DNA of 8,579 bases from Candidatus Manganitrophaceae bacterium (GTDB lineage Bacteria; Nitrospirota; Nitrospiria; SBBL01; Manganitrophaceae). Shown piece by piece: positions 1 through 5,438 of this stretch. The stretch is from positions 1 through 8,579 of the forward strand of contig SCUR01000147.1 in NCBI GenBank assembly GCA_004297235.1. Reading direction: 5' to 3'. How positions within the stretch are numbered: the first letter of the stretch is position 1; each line of letters begins with the position of its first letter. Position numbers and translations under genes: made by a program. The notes beneath the pieces were generated by a model. That model was not told where the DNA came from, ran no database searches, and saw only the letters and a program-made list of their open reading frames with translations.

Positions 1-2
1 GG

Positions 3-272
3 GATTCTTCCGCGGTCACGCCGGGGACGCAAAGCGCCGATCCTGCCGATCTGGAGACAACACGGAAAATCCGAAAAGAAATTACGGAGGATGATTCCCT
101 CTCAACCCTTGCGAAAAACGTAAAAATCATCACCCAGCAGGGAAAGGTCACTCTGCGCGGACCGGTCCACAGCCCGGATGAAAAAGCAAAGATCGCCAAG
201 AAGGCGGAGCAGGTCGCCGGGTCGGGCAAAGTGGAGAATGAGCTGGAGGTCAAATCCTCCACAATGAGATAA
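3..272 (+). CDS. BON-domain protein, C-terminal part (5' end outside window)
   Basis: The frame is open from the window edge to a TAA at 270-272, giving 89 visible residues. After a low-complexity S/T/A/P stretch (about residues 1-17), residues 18-84 look like a single BON domain: a helix with TRKIRKEI, the segment DDSLSTLAKNVKI, the strand and turn GKVTLRGPV, then a Lys/Glu-rich helix ending in GSGKVENELEV. BON domains occur in periplasmic or envelope proteins of the OsmY type and are thought to bind phospholipid or other envelope ligands. The start and any signal peptide lie outside the window, so location cannot be confirmed. The next gene starts 10 bases after the stop and its Shine-Dalgarno site begins inside this stop codon, so the two are probably co-transcribed as an envelope or stress pair. 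The domain call is by eye from the GxVxLxGxV pattern. Confidence 0.8.
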   Translation, partial: DSSAVTPGTQSADPADLETTRKIRKEITEDDSLSTLAKNVKIITQQGKVTLRGPVHSPDEKAKIAKKAEQVAGSGKVENELEVKSSTMR

Positions 273-282
273 GGAGAACACG

Positions 283-819
283 ATGGCCAGAAAAGCAGTC
301 GTTGGAATTTTCGACAATCCCTATCAGGCGGAGAGCGGCCTCAATCGTCTCAACGCGGCGGGGTTTGCGCCGACCGATATCTCGGTCTTGACCCCCGACA
401 AAGAAGGGGTTCGCGATTTCATTCATGAAAAAGCAACCAAGGCCCCCGAAGGGACCGCGACCGGCGCCACCACCGGCGGGGTGATCGGCGGGATCGCGGG
501 CTGGCTGGTCGGGATCGGCTCACTCGCCATCCCGGGGATCGGCCCCTTTATCGCCGCGGGACCGATCATGGCGGCTCTGGGGGGCGCGGCGATCGGCGCC
601 GCGACCGGCGGAATTGCGGGCGCGCTCATCGGAATGGGCATTCCGGAATATGAGGCCAAGCAGTATGAAGCGAAGGTCAAGGAGGGGGGGATCCTCGTCT
701 CGGTCCATTGCGAAACCTCCGACGAGGTTCGTCGCGCCAAGGAGATTTTCCGGGAAAGCGGCGCGCGGGACATCTCGACGACCGGAGAGGAAGGGGTCTC
801 CCGGAAGGAAGTGGCTTAA
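283..819 (+). CDS. YflT-like (general stress protein 17M-type) protein with glycine-zipper core
   Basis: The protein has 178 residues. Residues 1-40 (KAVVGIFDNPYQAESGLNRL, then ISVLTP) form the beta-alpha-beta start seen in proteins annotated as heat-induced stress protein YflT / general stress protein 17M. Residues 58-120 are a Gly/Ala-rich hydrophobic stretch with repeated GxxxG spacing (GATTGGVIGGIAG, then GGAAIGAATGGIAG), a glycine zipper that could insert in or pack against a membrane. Residues 121-168 return to a soluble alpha-beta half (GGILVSVHCETSDEVRRA), as if one fold were split by the zipper. AGGAG at 272-276, six bases before the ATG, fixes the start. It follows the BON gene by 10 bases and is closed by the hairpin at 855-884. 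A stress or envelope role is inferred from family and context; no catalytic motif is visible. Automated pipelines sometimes name such proteins after quinol oxidoreductase subunits, which nothing here supports. Confidence 0.75.
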   Translation: MARKAVVGIFDNPYQAESGLNRLNAAGFAPTDISVLTPDKEGVRDFIHEKATKAPEGTATGATTGGVIGGIAGWLVGIGSLAIPGIGPFIAAGPIMAALGGAAIGAATGGIAGALIGMGIPEYEAKQYEAKVKEGGILVSVHCETSDEVRRAKEIFRESGARDISTTGEEGVSRKEVA

Positions 820-854
820 TCCGATTCGAATACAACTTCTCTGTGGAAACGCAG

Positions 855-884
855 AGCGGGCCGAGAAGATCGGCCCGCTTTTCG
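855..884 (+). terminator. Rho-independent terminator after the YflT-like gene
   Basis: A perfect 10-bp stem (AGCGGGCCGA at 855-864 with its complement at 870-879) closes a five-base loop GAAGA and runs into TTTTCGTT. It lies 36 bases after the stop at 819 and directly abuts the stop codon (885-887) of the convergent minus-strand gene. The stem could also act on that strand, but no good T-tract follows it there. Confidence 0.85.
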
Positions 885-1253
885 TTAATGGGCCGAATCG
901 GGACGCGCGACATCTTCGATGAAGAAAGACAAAATGCCGCTGATGATCGAGAGAAGGAGCGCGCCGAGCACCGCCGACCAAAAGCCCGAGACGGAAAACC
1001 CGCGGACCACCTTGGCCGTGAGCGCCAGCAGGGCGCCGTTGATGATGAAGGTAAAAAGACCGAGGGTCAAGAGATTGATCGGAAGGGTCAGGATGAGAAG
1101 AATCGGACGGATGACGGCGTTGATGATCCCCAGGACCGCCGCCGCGATCAACGCCGGGCCGACCCCGTCGACCGCGATGCCGTCGATCGCATAGGAGATC
1201 AGGAGCAGGCTCCCTGCGTTCACCAGCCATCGGATGAGAATGCCTCGGAACAA
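885..1253 (-). CDS. Small integral membrane protein, phage holin family 4 / YvlD-like
   Basis: The protein has 122 residues and is almost entirely hydrophobic, with four predicted membrane helices at about residues 7-24, 32-56, 59-80 and 90-112. The middle block, NAVIRPILLILTLPINLLTL followed by GLFTFIINGALL, is the hallmark of the PF04020 family (named phage holin 4_2, with B. subtilis YvlD as a chromosomal member). Despite the name, most chromosomal members are not lysis proteins and their function is unknown. The start is a TTG codon at 1253-1251. It is supported by AAAGGAG eight bases upstream and by the absence of a nearby ATG. It lies 72 bases after the carbonic anhydrase gene on the same strand and may be read through from it, unless the palindromes at 1274-1323 terminate transcription. 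The family call is firm; the role is unknown. Confidence 0.85.
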   Translation of the reverse strand: MFRGILIRWLVNAGSLLLISYAIDGIAVDGVGPALIAAAVLGIINAVIRPILLILTLPINLLTLGLFTFIINGALLALTAKVVRGFSVSGFWSAVLGALLLSIISGILSFFIEDVARPDSAH

Positions 1254-1273
1254 AGGGGGCTCCTTTCAAAAGA

Positions 1274-1323
1274 AAGCGGTCCGCTTACAGATTTAAAAGC
1301 CTCCAGCTGAGAGCGGTCCGCTT
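1274..1323 (-). repeat. Twin imperfect palindromes between the carbonic anhydrase and holin-like genes; possible terminator
   Basis: AGCGGTCCGCTT occurs at 1275-1286 and again at 1312-1323. Each copy is itself a near-palindrome (AGCGG-T-CCGCT), so the copies can fold separately or pair with each other as 5+5 bp with one central mismatch around a loop of about 26 bases. On the minus strand the second copy is followed by TTTCTTTT, as in a terminator. That tract leads straight into the Shine-Dalgarno site of the next gene, so the element may set the ratio of the two genes. The repeat is seen directly; the function is inferred. Confidence 0.5.
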
Positions 1324-1325
1324 CT

Positions 1326-1847
1326 TTATGATCTCCCGTTCTGCTTTAAATAGATCTGCGCCAGATCGACGTAGTTGCGCGCCGACTGGGAGAGAAAGGC
1401 GCTCTCTTCGGGGGTCAGCGGCCGCTTCACCCGGGCCGGCGCCCCCAGGGCCAACGAGCCGGGAGGAATTTTCACCCCCTCGGTGACGAGCGCCCCCGCC
1501 CCGATGATCGACCCCTCGCCGACTTCGGCGCCGTCGAGCAGAATCGCCCCCATCCCGACCAGCACCCGATCGCGCACCGTGCAGCCATGCAGGGTCACCC
1601 GATGGCCCACCGTCACGTCGCTGCCGATCACCAGAGGATGGGTCTTTCGGGTCACATGAAGGACCGACAGATCCTGAATATTGGTCCGGTCGCCGATCCG
1701 GATAAAGTGGACATCCCCTCGAACCACCGACCCAAACCAGACCGAGCTGTACTCCCCGATCTGCACATCCCCGATGACCTGCGCGGAGGCCTCGATAAAG
1801 ACGGTCGAGGGAAATTGGGGAAGCTTCTCTTGGAAGGAATGAATCAT
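1326..1847 (-). CDS. Gamma-class carbonic anhydrase family protein (left-handed beta-helix hexapeptide repeats)
   Basis: The protein has 173 residues, the usual length for the YrdA/CaiE/gamma-carbonic anhydrase group. Hexapeptide repeats run from about residue 22 to 140 (IGDVQIGEYSSVWFGSVVRGD and onward). Residues expected in active gamma-carbonic anhydrases are present: Arg43 and Asp45 in VVRGD, Gln58 in NIQDLSVLH, and the three zinc-ligand histidines H64, H82 and H87 in VGHRVTLHG. This supports reversible hydration of CO2 by a cytoplasmic homotrimer, although many homologues with these residues show no measured activity. The acidic-loop proton-shuttle insertion of archaeal Cam is not evident, as is typical of the short bacterial form. 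The ATG at 1847 is chosen because family proteins begin with a short MI-x-x-F lead. The frame is open upstream to a possible start at 2027, but that adds 60 non-homologous residues. No clear Shine-Dalgarno site precedes the ATG. The holin-like gene lies downstream. Confidence 0.88.
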   Translation of the reverse strand: MIHSFQEKLPQFPSTVFIEASAQVIGDVQIGEYSSVWFGSVVRGDVHFIRIGDRTNIQDLSVLHVTRKTHPLVIGSDVTVGHRVTLHGCTVRDRVLVGMGAILLDGAEVGEGSIIGAGALVTEGVKIPPGSLALGAPARVKRPLTPEESAFLSQSARNYVDLAQIYLKQNGRS

Positions 1848-1899
1848 CGTCGCAACCGAAAACAAGGAAGGAGGAGCGCCTCCGGCTCCCCTCGAACAG

Positions 1900-1929
1900 A
1901 GAATAGCATGCTCTTTTTTCCCCTGGCAA
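1900..1929 (-). promoter_or_regulatory. Candidate sigma70-type promoter for the gamma-carbonic anhydrase gene
   Basis: On the minus strand TTGCCA (1929-1924, five of six matches to TTGACA) is followed after 18 bases by TATTCT (1905-1900, four of six matches to TATAAT). Transcription would start near 1893 and leave a leader of about 46 bases. The leader contains a possible 5-bp hairpin (GGAGC at 1873-1877 with GCTCC at 1885-1889) and no strong ribosome binding site. Position and match support it; there is no experimental basis. Confidence 0.45.
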
Positions 1930-1983
1930 GCACTTTGTGGAGAGACCCGGCCGCAAAATCCCTTGTCGGGACGCCCGGTCCCC

Positions 1984-2011
1984 TTCCCTTCAAAAAGGGA
2001 ACCTGTTTTTT
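1984..2011 (+). terminator. Terminator-like hairpin with T-tract in the divergent spacer
   Basis: TTCCCTT (1984-1990) pairs perfectly with AAGGGAA (1995-2001) across a four-base loop, and six T residues follow at 2006-2011. Orientation suits a plus-strand transcript, but no plus-strand gene ends nearby. It may shield the downstream promoter from antisense or readthrough transcription, end a short unannotated RNA, or be chance. The stem is short and the T-tract starts four bases beyond it. Confidence 0.4.
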
Positions 2012-2022
2012 CAAGAAGGGTC

Positions 2023-2051
2023 TTCAATTATGATTTAAATTTTGATATAGT
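2023..2051 (+). promoter_or_regulatory. Candidate promoter for the 2185-5111 block
   Basis: TTCAAT (2023-2028, a weak match to TTGACA) is followed after 17 bases by TATAGT (2046-2051, five of six matches to TATAAT) in a local AT-rich patch. A transcript from here would carry a leader of about 125 bases before the start at 2185. The -10 element is good and the -35 is poor, so an activator or a different sigma factor is possible. Confidence 0.35.
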
Positions 2052-2184
2052 AGAGCATTCGTTCGGGTTCATTCCGGGAAAACGGGAACCCACTTCAGAT
2101 CGACGGGCCCGCCAAAAGATGTGGACGGCGCGCCCAACATTCCATTCGGATCTCAACCAGCGGCGACAGGCGATTTTTTAAGGT

Positions 2185-3165
2185 ATGGTTTTTTATTTCT
2201 ACGAAGAGGCGATGAAGGGGGTTCCCAAGATCTCGGTCGACGGGCTCGTCCCCCAAAGCCATCACTTGAGCCACTGGAAGGGCAACCAGACGCCGGCCCC
2301 GTTGAAGGCCGATACCTCCACCGAGATCGTCCTCCGCTATCTGGCGCATCCTCAGCAGAAACAGTTCTTCCCTCAGGTAAGCATCATCACGAACAATCAT
2401 TTCGACACCGACGGCCTTCTCTCCGTCTGGACGCTGCTGAATCCGAAGAAGGCCGAGCCGATGGCGGGACGCTTGATCGCCGCCGCGGAGGCGGGCGACT
2501 TCTGCTCCTTCTCGTCGGAGGAAGGGGTTCAGATGAATCTGTTGATTGATGCCTTTGCGGCCTCCCAGGAGAGTCCGATCCTCTCCCAGCTGTCGGCCTA
2601 CCCCGGCCCGAAAGAGGCCTTCCTTTATAAAACGATTCTTCCGATGCTCCCCGATCTTTTCCGGCGCAAAGACGAATACCGCCCCCTCTGGCGGGAATCG
2701 TACGACCGCATCATTCAATCGATGGAGCTCTTTGAGAAAGGGATCATCGGCGTCGAGGAACACGAGCAGGAGTCCCTCTCCGTCATCATCGACGAGCAGC
2801 GGCCGGCCCGGCAAGCGATCGATCATCACTGCCAGGGGAACCTCTTCCTCGTGATCGAAGATCGGGAGCGGGAAGAAGGGGGGTTCGGCTACGAACTCGA
2901 ATATCGCTACTACGCCTGGGCCGACACCGTCACCCGCCCCCCCATTCAGCCGATCCCGATGGAGCCGCTGGCCGAACATCTCAATCGCCACGAAGGCCTT
3001 CGCGAGGGGAAGTGGATGGCCGGCGGCTATGCCGCCCAGTCGATGACCTCCGCCTTGAAATATACCGACGAGACCGGACGGCGGCACCTCAGCCGGCTCC
3101 ATCCCGACCAGGTCATTCAGATGGTCCTCACCTACCTTCAGTCGAGGGAGATCGATTCCAATTAG
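2185..3165 (+). CDS. Uncharacterised protein with DHH-phosphoesterase-like HFDTDG motif
   Basis: The protein has 326 residues with no signal peptide or membrane segment. Residues 65-83 (VSIITNNHFDTDGLLSVW) have the shape of motif I of DHH-family phosphoesterases: a hydrophobic strand followed by H-x-D-x-D-G. A second His pair occurs at 214-215 (AIDHHCQG), and conserved-looking blocks lie at 243-251 (YAWADTVTR) and 21-31 (LVPQSHHLSHW). A metal-dependent phosphoesterase is therefore possible but unproven, and the canonical DHH triad is not obvious. From memory it resembles the family catalogued as DUF6687; this should be confirmed. The ATG at 2185 is kept because the FYFYEE...GVPKISVDG segment reads as family sequence, though AAGG sits only one base before it. 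An alternative ATG at 2212 has GAAGAGG just upstream. It is the first gene of a plus-strand block and lies 66 bases before the hydrolase start. Confidence 0.6.
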   Translation: MVFYFYEEAMKGVPKISVDGLVPQSHHLSHWKGNQTPAPLKADTSTEIVLRYLAHPQQKQFFPQVSIITNNHFDTDGLLSVWTLLNPKKAEPMAGRLIAAAEAGDFCSFSSEEGVQMNLLIDAFAASQESPILSQLSAYPGPKEAFLYKTILPMLPDLFRRKDEYRPLWRESYDRIIQSMELFEKGIIGVEEHEQESLSVIIDEQRPARQAIDHHCQGNLFLVIEDREREEGGFGYELEYRYYAWADTVTRPPIQPIPMEPLAEHLNRHEGLREGKWMAGGYAAQSMTSALKYTDETGRRHLSRLHPDQVIQMVLTYLQSREIDSN

Positions 3166-3212
3166 CCACAACGGTGCCTGGGTGGGTGCTCGAGACTGGA
3201 CGGGTCTTTCAT

Positions 3213-3232
3213 TGATCATAAGGAGATGATCA
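3213..3232 (+). promoter_or_regulatory. Hairpin displaying the Shine-Dalgarno site of the hydrolase gene in its loop
   Basis: TGATCAT (3213-3219) pairs perfectly over 7 bp with ATGATCA (3226-3232), and the six-base loop at 3220-3225 is exactly AAGGAG. The preferred start ATG (3232-3234) begins at the foot of the stem, six bases after the loop, while an earlier ATG (3226-3228) is inside the stem. The structure could tune translation initiation. The stem is AT-rich and of modest stability. Confidence 0.5.
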
Positions 3233-3975
3233 TGGCCACCCAAATTCTGACCGACGACGACCTGAACTCCTCCATGGTGGAATACCCGGTCGAGGGGACC
3301 CTCCTCTCCGCCTTTCTCTGTCGGCCGAAGAGAGCCGGCCGCTATCCGGGGCTGATTCTCATCCAAGAGTGGTGGGGCCTCAACGATCACATCAAAGAGA
3401 TCGCGCAGCGGCTCGCCAAGGAGCATTTCGTCGTGCTGGCGCCCGATCTCTACTCCCGGCTCGGCCATGTCGTCACGCAGAACGGCGCGGAGGCGGCCAA
3501 ACTGTCGAACGCCCTCGATCCGGTCAAAACCCTCGCCGACCTGACGGCGGCCGTGCGGTATCTGCAGAGGTTGCCGGAGGCCGATCCGGCCAAAATCGGC
3601 GTCATCGGCTTCTGCATCGGCGGCTCCTTCGCGCTCCAGCTCGCCTGCCGGAGCGGAGAGATCCGATGCGTCGTCCCCTTCTACGGCGAAATCCCGACCA
3701 ATGAGGAGATCGAGAAGCTCGCCGTCCCGATGCTCTACATCTACGGGGAAGAAGACGGTTGGATCCGGAAAGAAGAGGTCCAGCGGCTGAAGGAGACGCT
3801 CAAGAGATTCAAAAAACCGGGCGAGGTGAAAACTTATGCCGGCGCCCCGCACGCCTTCTTCAACGACAGCCGCCGGGAGGTCTACAACCCCAAAGCGGCG
3901 AAGGACGCCTGGAAGCGGACGCTGGCTTTCTTCGAAAAGCACTTGCGATCATCCCTAAAGGAGGAGTCGCCATGA
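3232..3975 (+). CDS. Dienelactone hydrolase family protein
   Basis: The protein has 247 residues, a full-length alpha/beta-hydrolase of the dienelactone hydrolase (DLH) type. The catalytic triad is visible: the nucleophile Cys128 in GFCIGGSFA, Asp175 in YGEEDGWI, and His207 in GAPHAFFN. Glu46 in the IQEWWGLN segment matches the family residue that interacts with the nucleophile. Family members hydrolyse dienelactone in chloroaromatic degradation, but many homologues are general carboxylesterases or thioesterases, and no aromatic-degradation genes lie nearby, so the substrate is unknown. It is probably cytoplasmic, as no signal peptide is seen. Two starts are possible. The ATG at 3226 abuts AAGGAG with no spacer; the ATG at 3232 lies six bases from it and is preferred. 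The stop overlaps the next start as ATGA, so the M20 peptidase gene is translationally coupled to it. Confidence 0.92.
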   Translation: MATQILTDDDLNSSMVEYPVEGTLLSAFLCRPKRAGRYPGLILIQEWWGLNDHIKEIAQRLAKEHFVVLAPDLYSRLGHVVTQNGAEAAKLSNALDPVKTLADLTAAVRYLQRLPEADPAKIGVIGFCIGGSFALQLACRSGEIRCVVPFYGEIPTNEEIEKLAVPMLYIYGEEDGWIRKEEVQRLKETLKRFKKPGEVKTYAGAPHAFFNDSRREVYNPKAAKDAWKRTLAFFEKHLRSSLKEESP

Positions 3976-5111
3976 TGAACATCGAGCGGATGACCGACCA
4001 TTTTCTCAAGCTCGTCCGGATCGACAGCCTCTCCAAAAAAGAGAAGGCGGTCGCCCTCGTCCTGCAAAAGGAGCTGGAAGCGCTCGGGGCGAAGGTGGAA
4101 TTCGACGAGGCCGACAAAGCGGTCGGCGGCGAGATCGGCAATTTGATCGCCCGCCTCCCCGCCAACGATCCCTCCCGGCGGCCTCTGCTTCTCTCCGCCC
4201 ATATGGACACGGTGGTGCCGGGCGAAGGGATCCAGCCGATCGTCGAGGGAAGAAAAATCAAAAGCGACGGGACGACGATCCTCGGCGGGGACGATAAGTC
4301 GGGGATCTCCATCATCATGGAGGTTCTCCGGACCCTTCAAGAGAAAAAGCTGCCTCACGGCGAAATCGAGATCGCCTTCACCATCTGCGAGGAGTTCGGT
4401 CTTCTCGGCGCGAAGCACCTCGACTTCGGCCGGCTGAAGTCGCGCGACGGCCTGGTGCTCGATTGCGACAACGTCGGCATCCTCTTCACCCGGTCCCCCT
4501 CCTCCGATCGCCTCGAATTTAAAGTCCACGGGCTCGAAGCCCATGCCGGCGTCTGCCCGGAGCGGGGGATCTCCGCCGTTCAGATCGCCGCCGACGCCAT
4601 CGGCCGGATGAAGCTCGGACGGATCGACCCGGAGACCACCGCCAACATCGGCATCATCCAGGGAGGCTCGGCGACCAACATCGTTCCGAACTACGTCTAT
4701 GTCAAAGCGGAATCGCGCAGCCACAGCGAGGAGAAGCTGGAAGCGCAGACCGGGCATATGCGGGAGTGCTTCCGGAAGGCGGCCGAAAAGTTCTGGGTCG
4801 ATTTGGAGGGGAAGCGGATCACCGGCCGGGTGGAAGAAACCATCTGGCGCGACTACGACCGGATGAACGTCCCGGAGAACGCCCCGATCGTCCAGGCGGT
4901 CAAGCGCGCCGCAAAGAACCTCTCCTATCAAGTTCAAACCAAGGCGACCGGCGGCGGCTGCGACGCGAACGTCTTCAACAAAAAGGGGATCACCGTCGCC
5001 AACCTCGGCACCGGCATGCACGACATCCACACGGTGAAGGAGTGGCTCGCCATCGACGAGATGAACCAAGCGGCCGAGATCGTCCTCGAAACCCTTCAGC
5101 AGTGCAAGTAA
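3972..5111 (+). CDS. M20-family metallopeptidase (peptidase T-like)
   Basis: The protein has 379 residues. Metal-site motifs of the M20 dizinc peptidases occur in order: H77-x-D79 in SAHMDTVVPG, the bridging Asp of GGDDKSG (D107 or D108), the catalytic Glu140 with Glu141 in ICEEFGLLG, Asp164 in VLDCDN, and the C-terminal His353 in MHDIHTVKEW. A dimerisation or lid domain of the usual type occupies about residues 180-290 (EAHAGVCPERG, then GGSATNIVPN). The best match by eye is the cytosolic tripeptidase T-like group (PepT/YqjE), acting as an aminopeptidase on short peptides, although acylases and deacetylases share the fold. The start is the ATG at 3972, seven bases after AGGAGG (3959-3964), overlapping the hydrolase stop by four bases. 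The frame is open upstream to 3759, but that part is an out-of-frame reading of the hydrolase gene. No terminator is visible before the convergent gene, whose stop begins eight bases on. Confidence 0.93.
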   Translation: MMNIERMTDHFLKLVRIDSLSKKEKAVALVLQKELEALGAKVEFDEADKAVGGEIGNLIARLPANDPSRRPLLLSAHMDTVVPGEGIQPIVEGRKIKSDGTTILGGDDKSGISIIMEVLRTLQEKKLPHGEIEIAFTICEEFGLLGAKHLDFGRLKSRDGLVLDCDNVGILFTRSPSSDRLEFKVHGLEAHAGVCPERGISAVQIAADAIGRMKLGRIDPETTANIGIIQGGSATNIVPNYVYVKAESRSHSEEKLEAQTGHMRECFRKAAEKFWVDLEGKRITGRVEETIWRDYDRMNVPENAPIVQAVKRAAKNLSYQVQTKATGGGCDANVFNKKGITVANLGTGMHDIHTVKEWLAIDEMNQAAEIVLETLQQCK

Positions 5112-5118
5112 ACAAAAG

Positions 5119-5418
5119 TCAACTTTGAAACGAACGTTCGCGCAGCGGCGTGCAGACCTGGATCAGATATTCGGAGAAGAACGCCGCGCGCCCTCGCCGC
5201 TGCGCCTCCTTGTGCTCGGGGTGATCCCGCCAGGCGTCGACATCTTCGATCGATTCGAACTCGATGATCGAGACGTTCTCCCCGTCCTCGGCCACGAAGT
5301 CTTTGTACGATCGAAATCCCGGCATCGCGGACGCGAGCTCGTACATCCGCACCCCCACCTTCGCGATCTCCGGCGCGACCCCCTCTCTTAAGCGCGATCG
5401 AAAAACAATAACGACCAT
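5119..5418 (-). CDS. ABM-fold (antibiotic biosynthesis monooxygenase domain) protein
   Basis: The protein has 99 residues, the length of a single dimeric alpha/beta-barrel ABM domain. The first strand VVIVFRSRL, the helix to about residue 32, MPGFRSYKDFVAEDG, SIIEFESIEDVDAW and the W-R-D-H-P-E-H motif at residues 63-69 follow the family order. Relatives include quinol monooxygenases, haem-degrading IsdG types and many small proteins of unknown role; no haem-ligand or substrate residue can be assigned here. The ATG at 5418 has GAGGAGGAG a few bases upstream. The gap to the 316-residue gene upstream is only 20 bases, so it is probably the last gene of that minus-strand operon. It ends seven bases from the convergent peptidase stop. 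Confidence 0.85.
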   Translation of the reverse strand: MVVIVFRSRLREGVAPEIAKVGVRMYELASAMPGFRSYKDFVAEDGENVSIIEFESIEDVDAWRDHPEHKEAQRRGRAAFFSEYLIQVCTPLRERSFQS

Positions 5419-5438
5419 CTTCTCCTCCTCATCGACGA

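Larger units (their letters stand above)
1848..2184. other. Divergent intergenic region, 337 bases
   Basis: This gap separates the minus-strand carbonic anhydrase from the plus-strand gene at 2185. It holds the minus-strand promoter candidate at 1900-1929, a terminator-like hairpin at 1984-2011 and a plus-strand promoter candidate at 2023-2051. The part from about 2030 to 2055 is visibly AT-rich against the surroundings, as expected for a promoter. Reading frames through it have no family resemblance or good start sites. The remaining stretch (2055-2184) shows nothing recognisable; if transcribed it is a long leader of about 125 bases. Confidence 0.6.

Noticed and set aside
885..1253. Holin gene as a sign of a prophage
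   Set aside because: The family name comes from phage, but YvlD-like members are common chromosomal genes and no other phage gene, attachment site or lysis gene is visible.
520..1269. Minus-strand frame of 249 codons across the YflT-like gene and terminator
   Set aside because: It is an Arg/Pro-rich shadow that crosses the terminator hairpin and overlaps two better supported genes.
1848..2027. 60-codon upstream extension of the gamma-carbonic anhydrase
   Set aside because: The added residues do not resemble family N-termini, and the extension runs across the promoter candidate at 1900-1929.
2095..3942. Long minus-strand frame of 615 codons opposite the DHH-like and hydrolase genes
   Set aside because: It lies antisense to two genes with recognisable motifs and good ribosome binding sites. 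Its translation is low-complexity R/G/E/L-rich with no family pattern, as GC-rich coding strands commonly produce.
3882..5069. Minus-strand frame of 395 codons opposite the M20 peptidase
   Set aside because: The peptidase metal-site motifs on the plus strand are complete, and the antisense product has no family resemblance.
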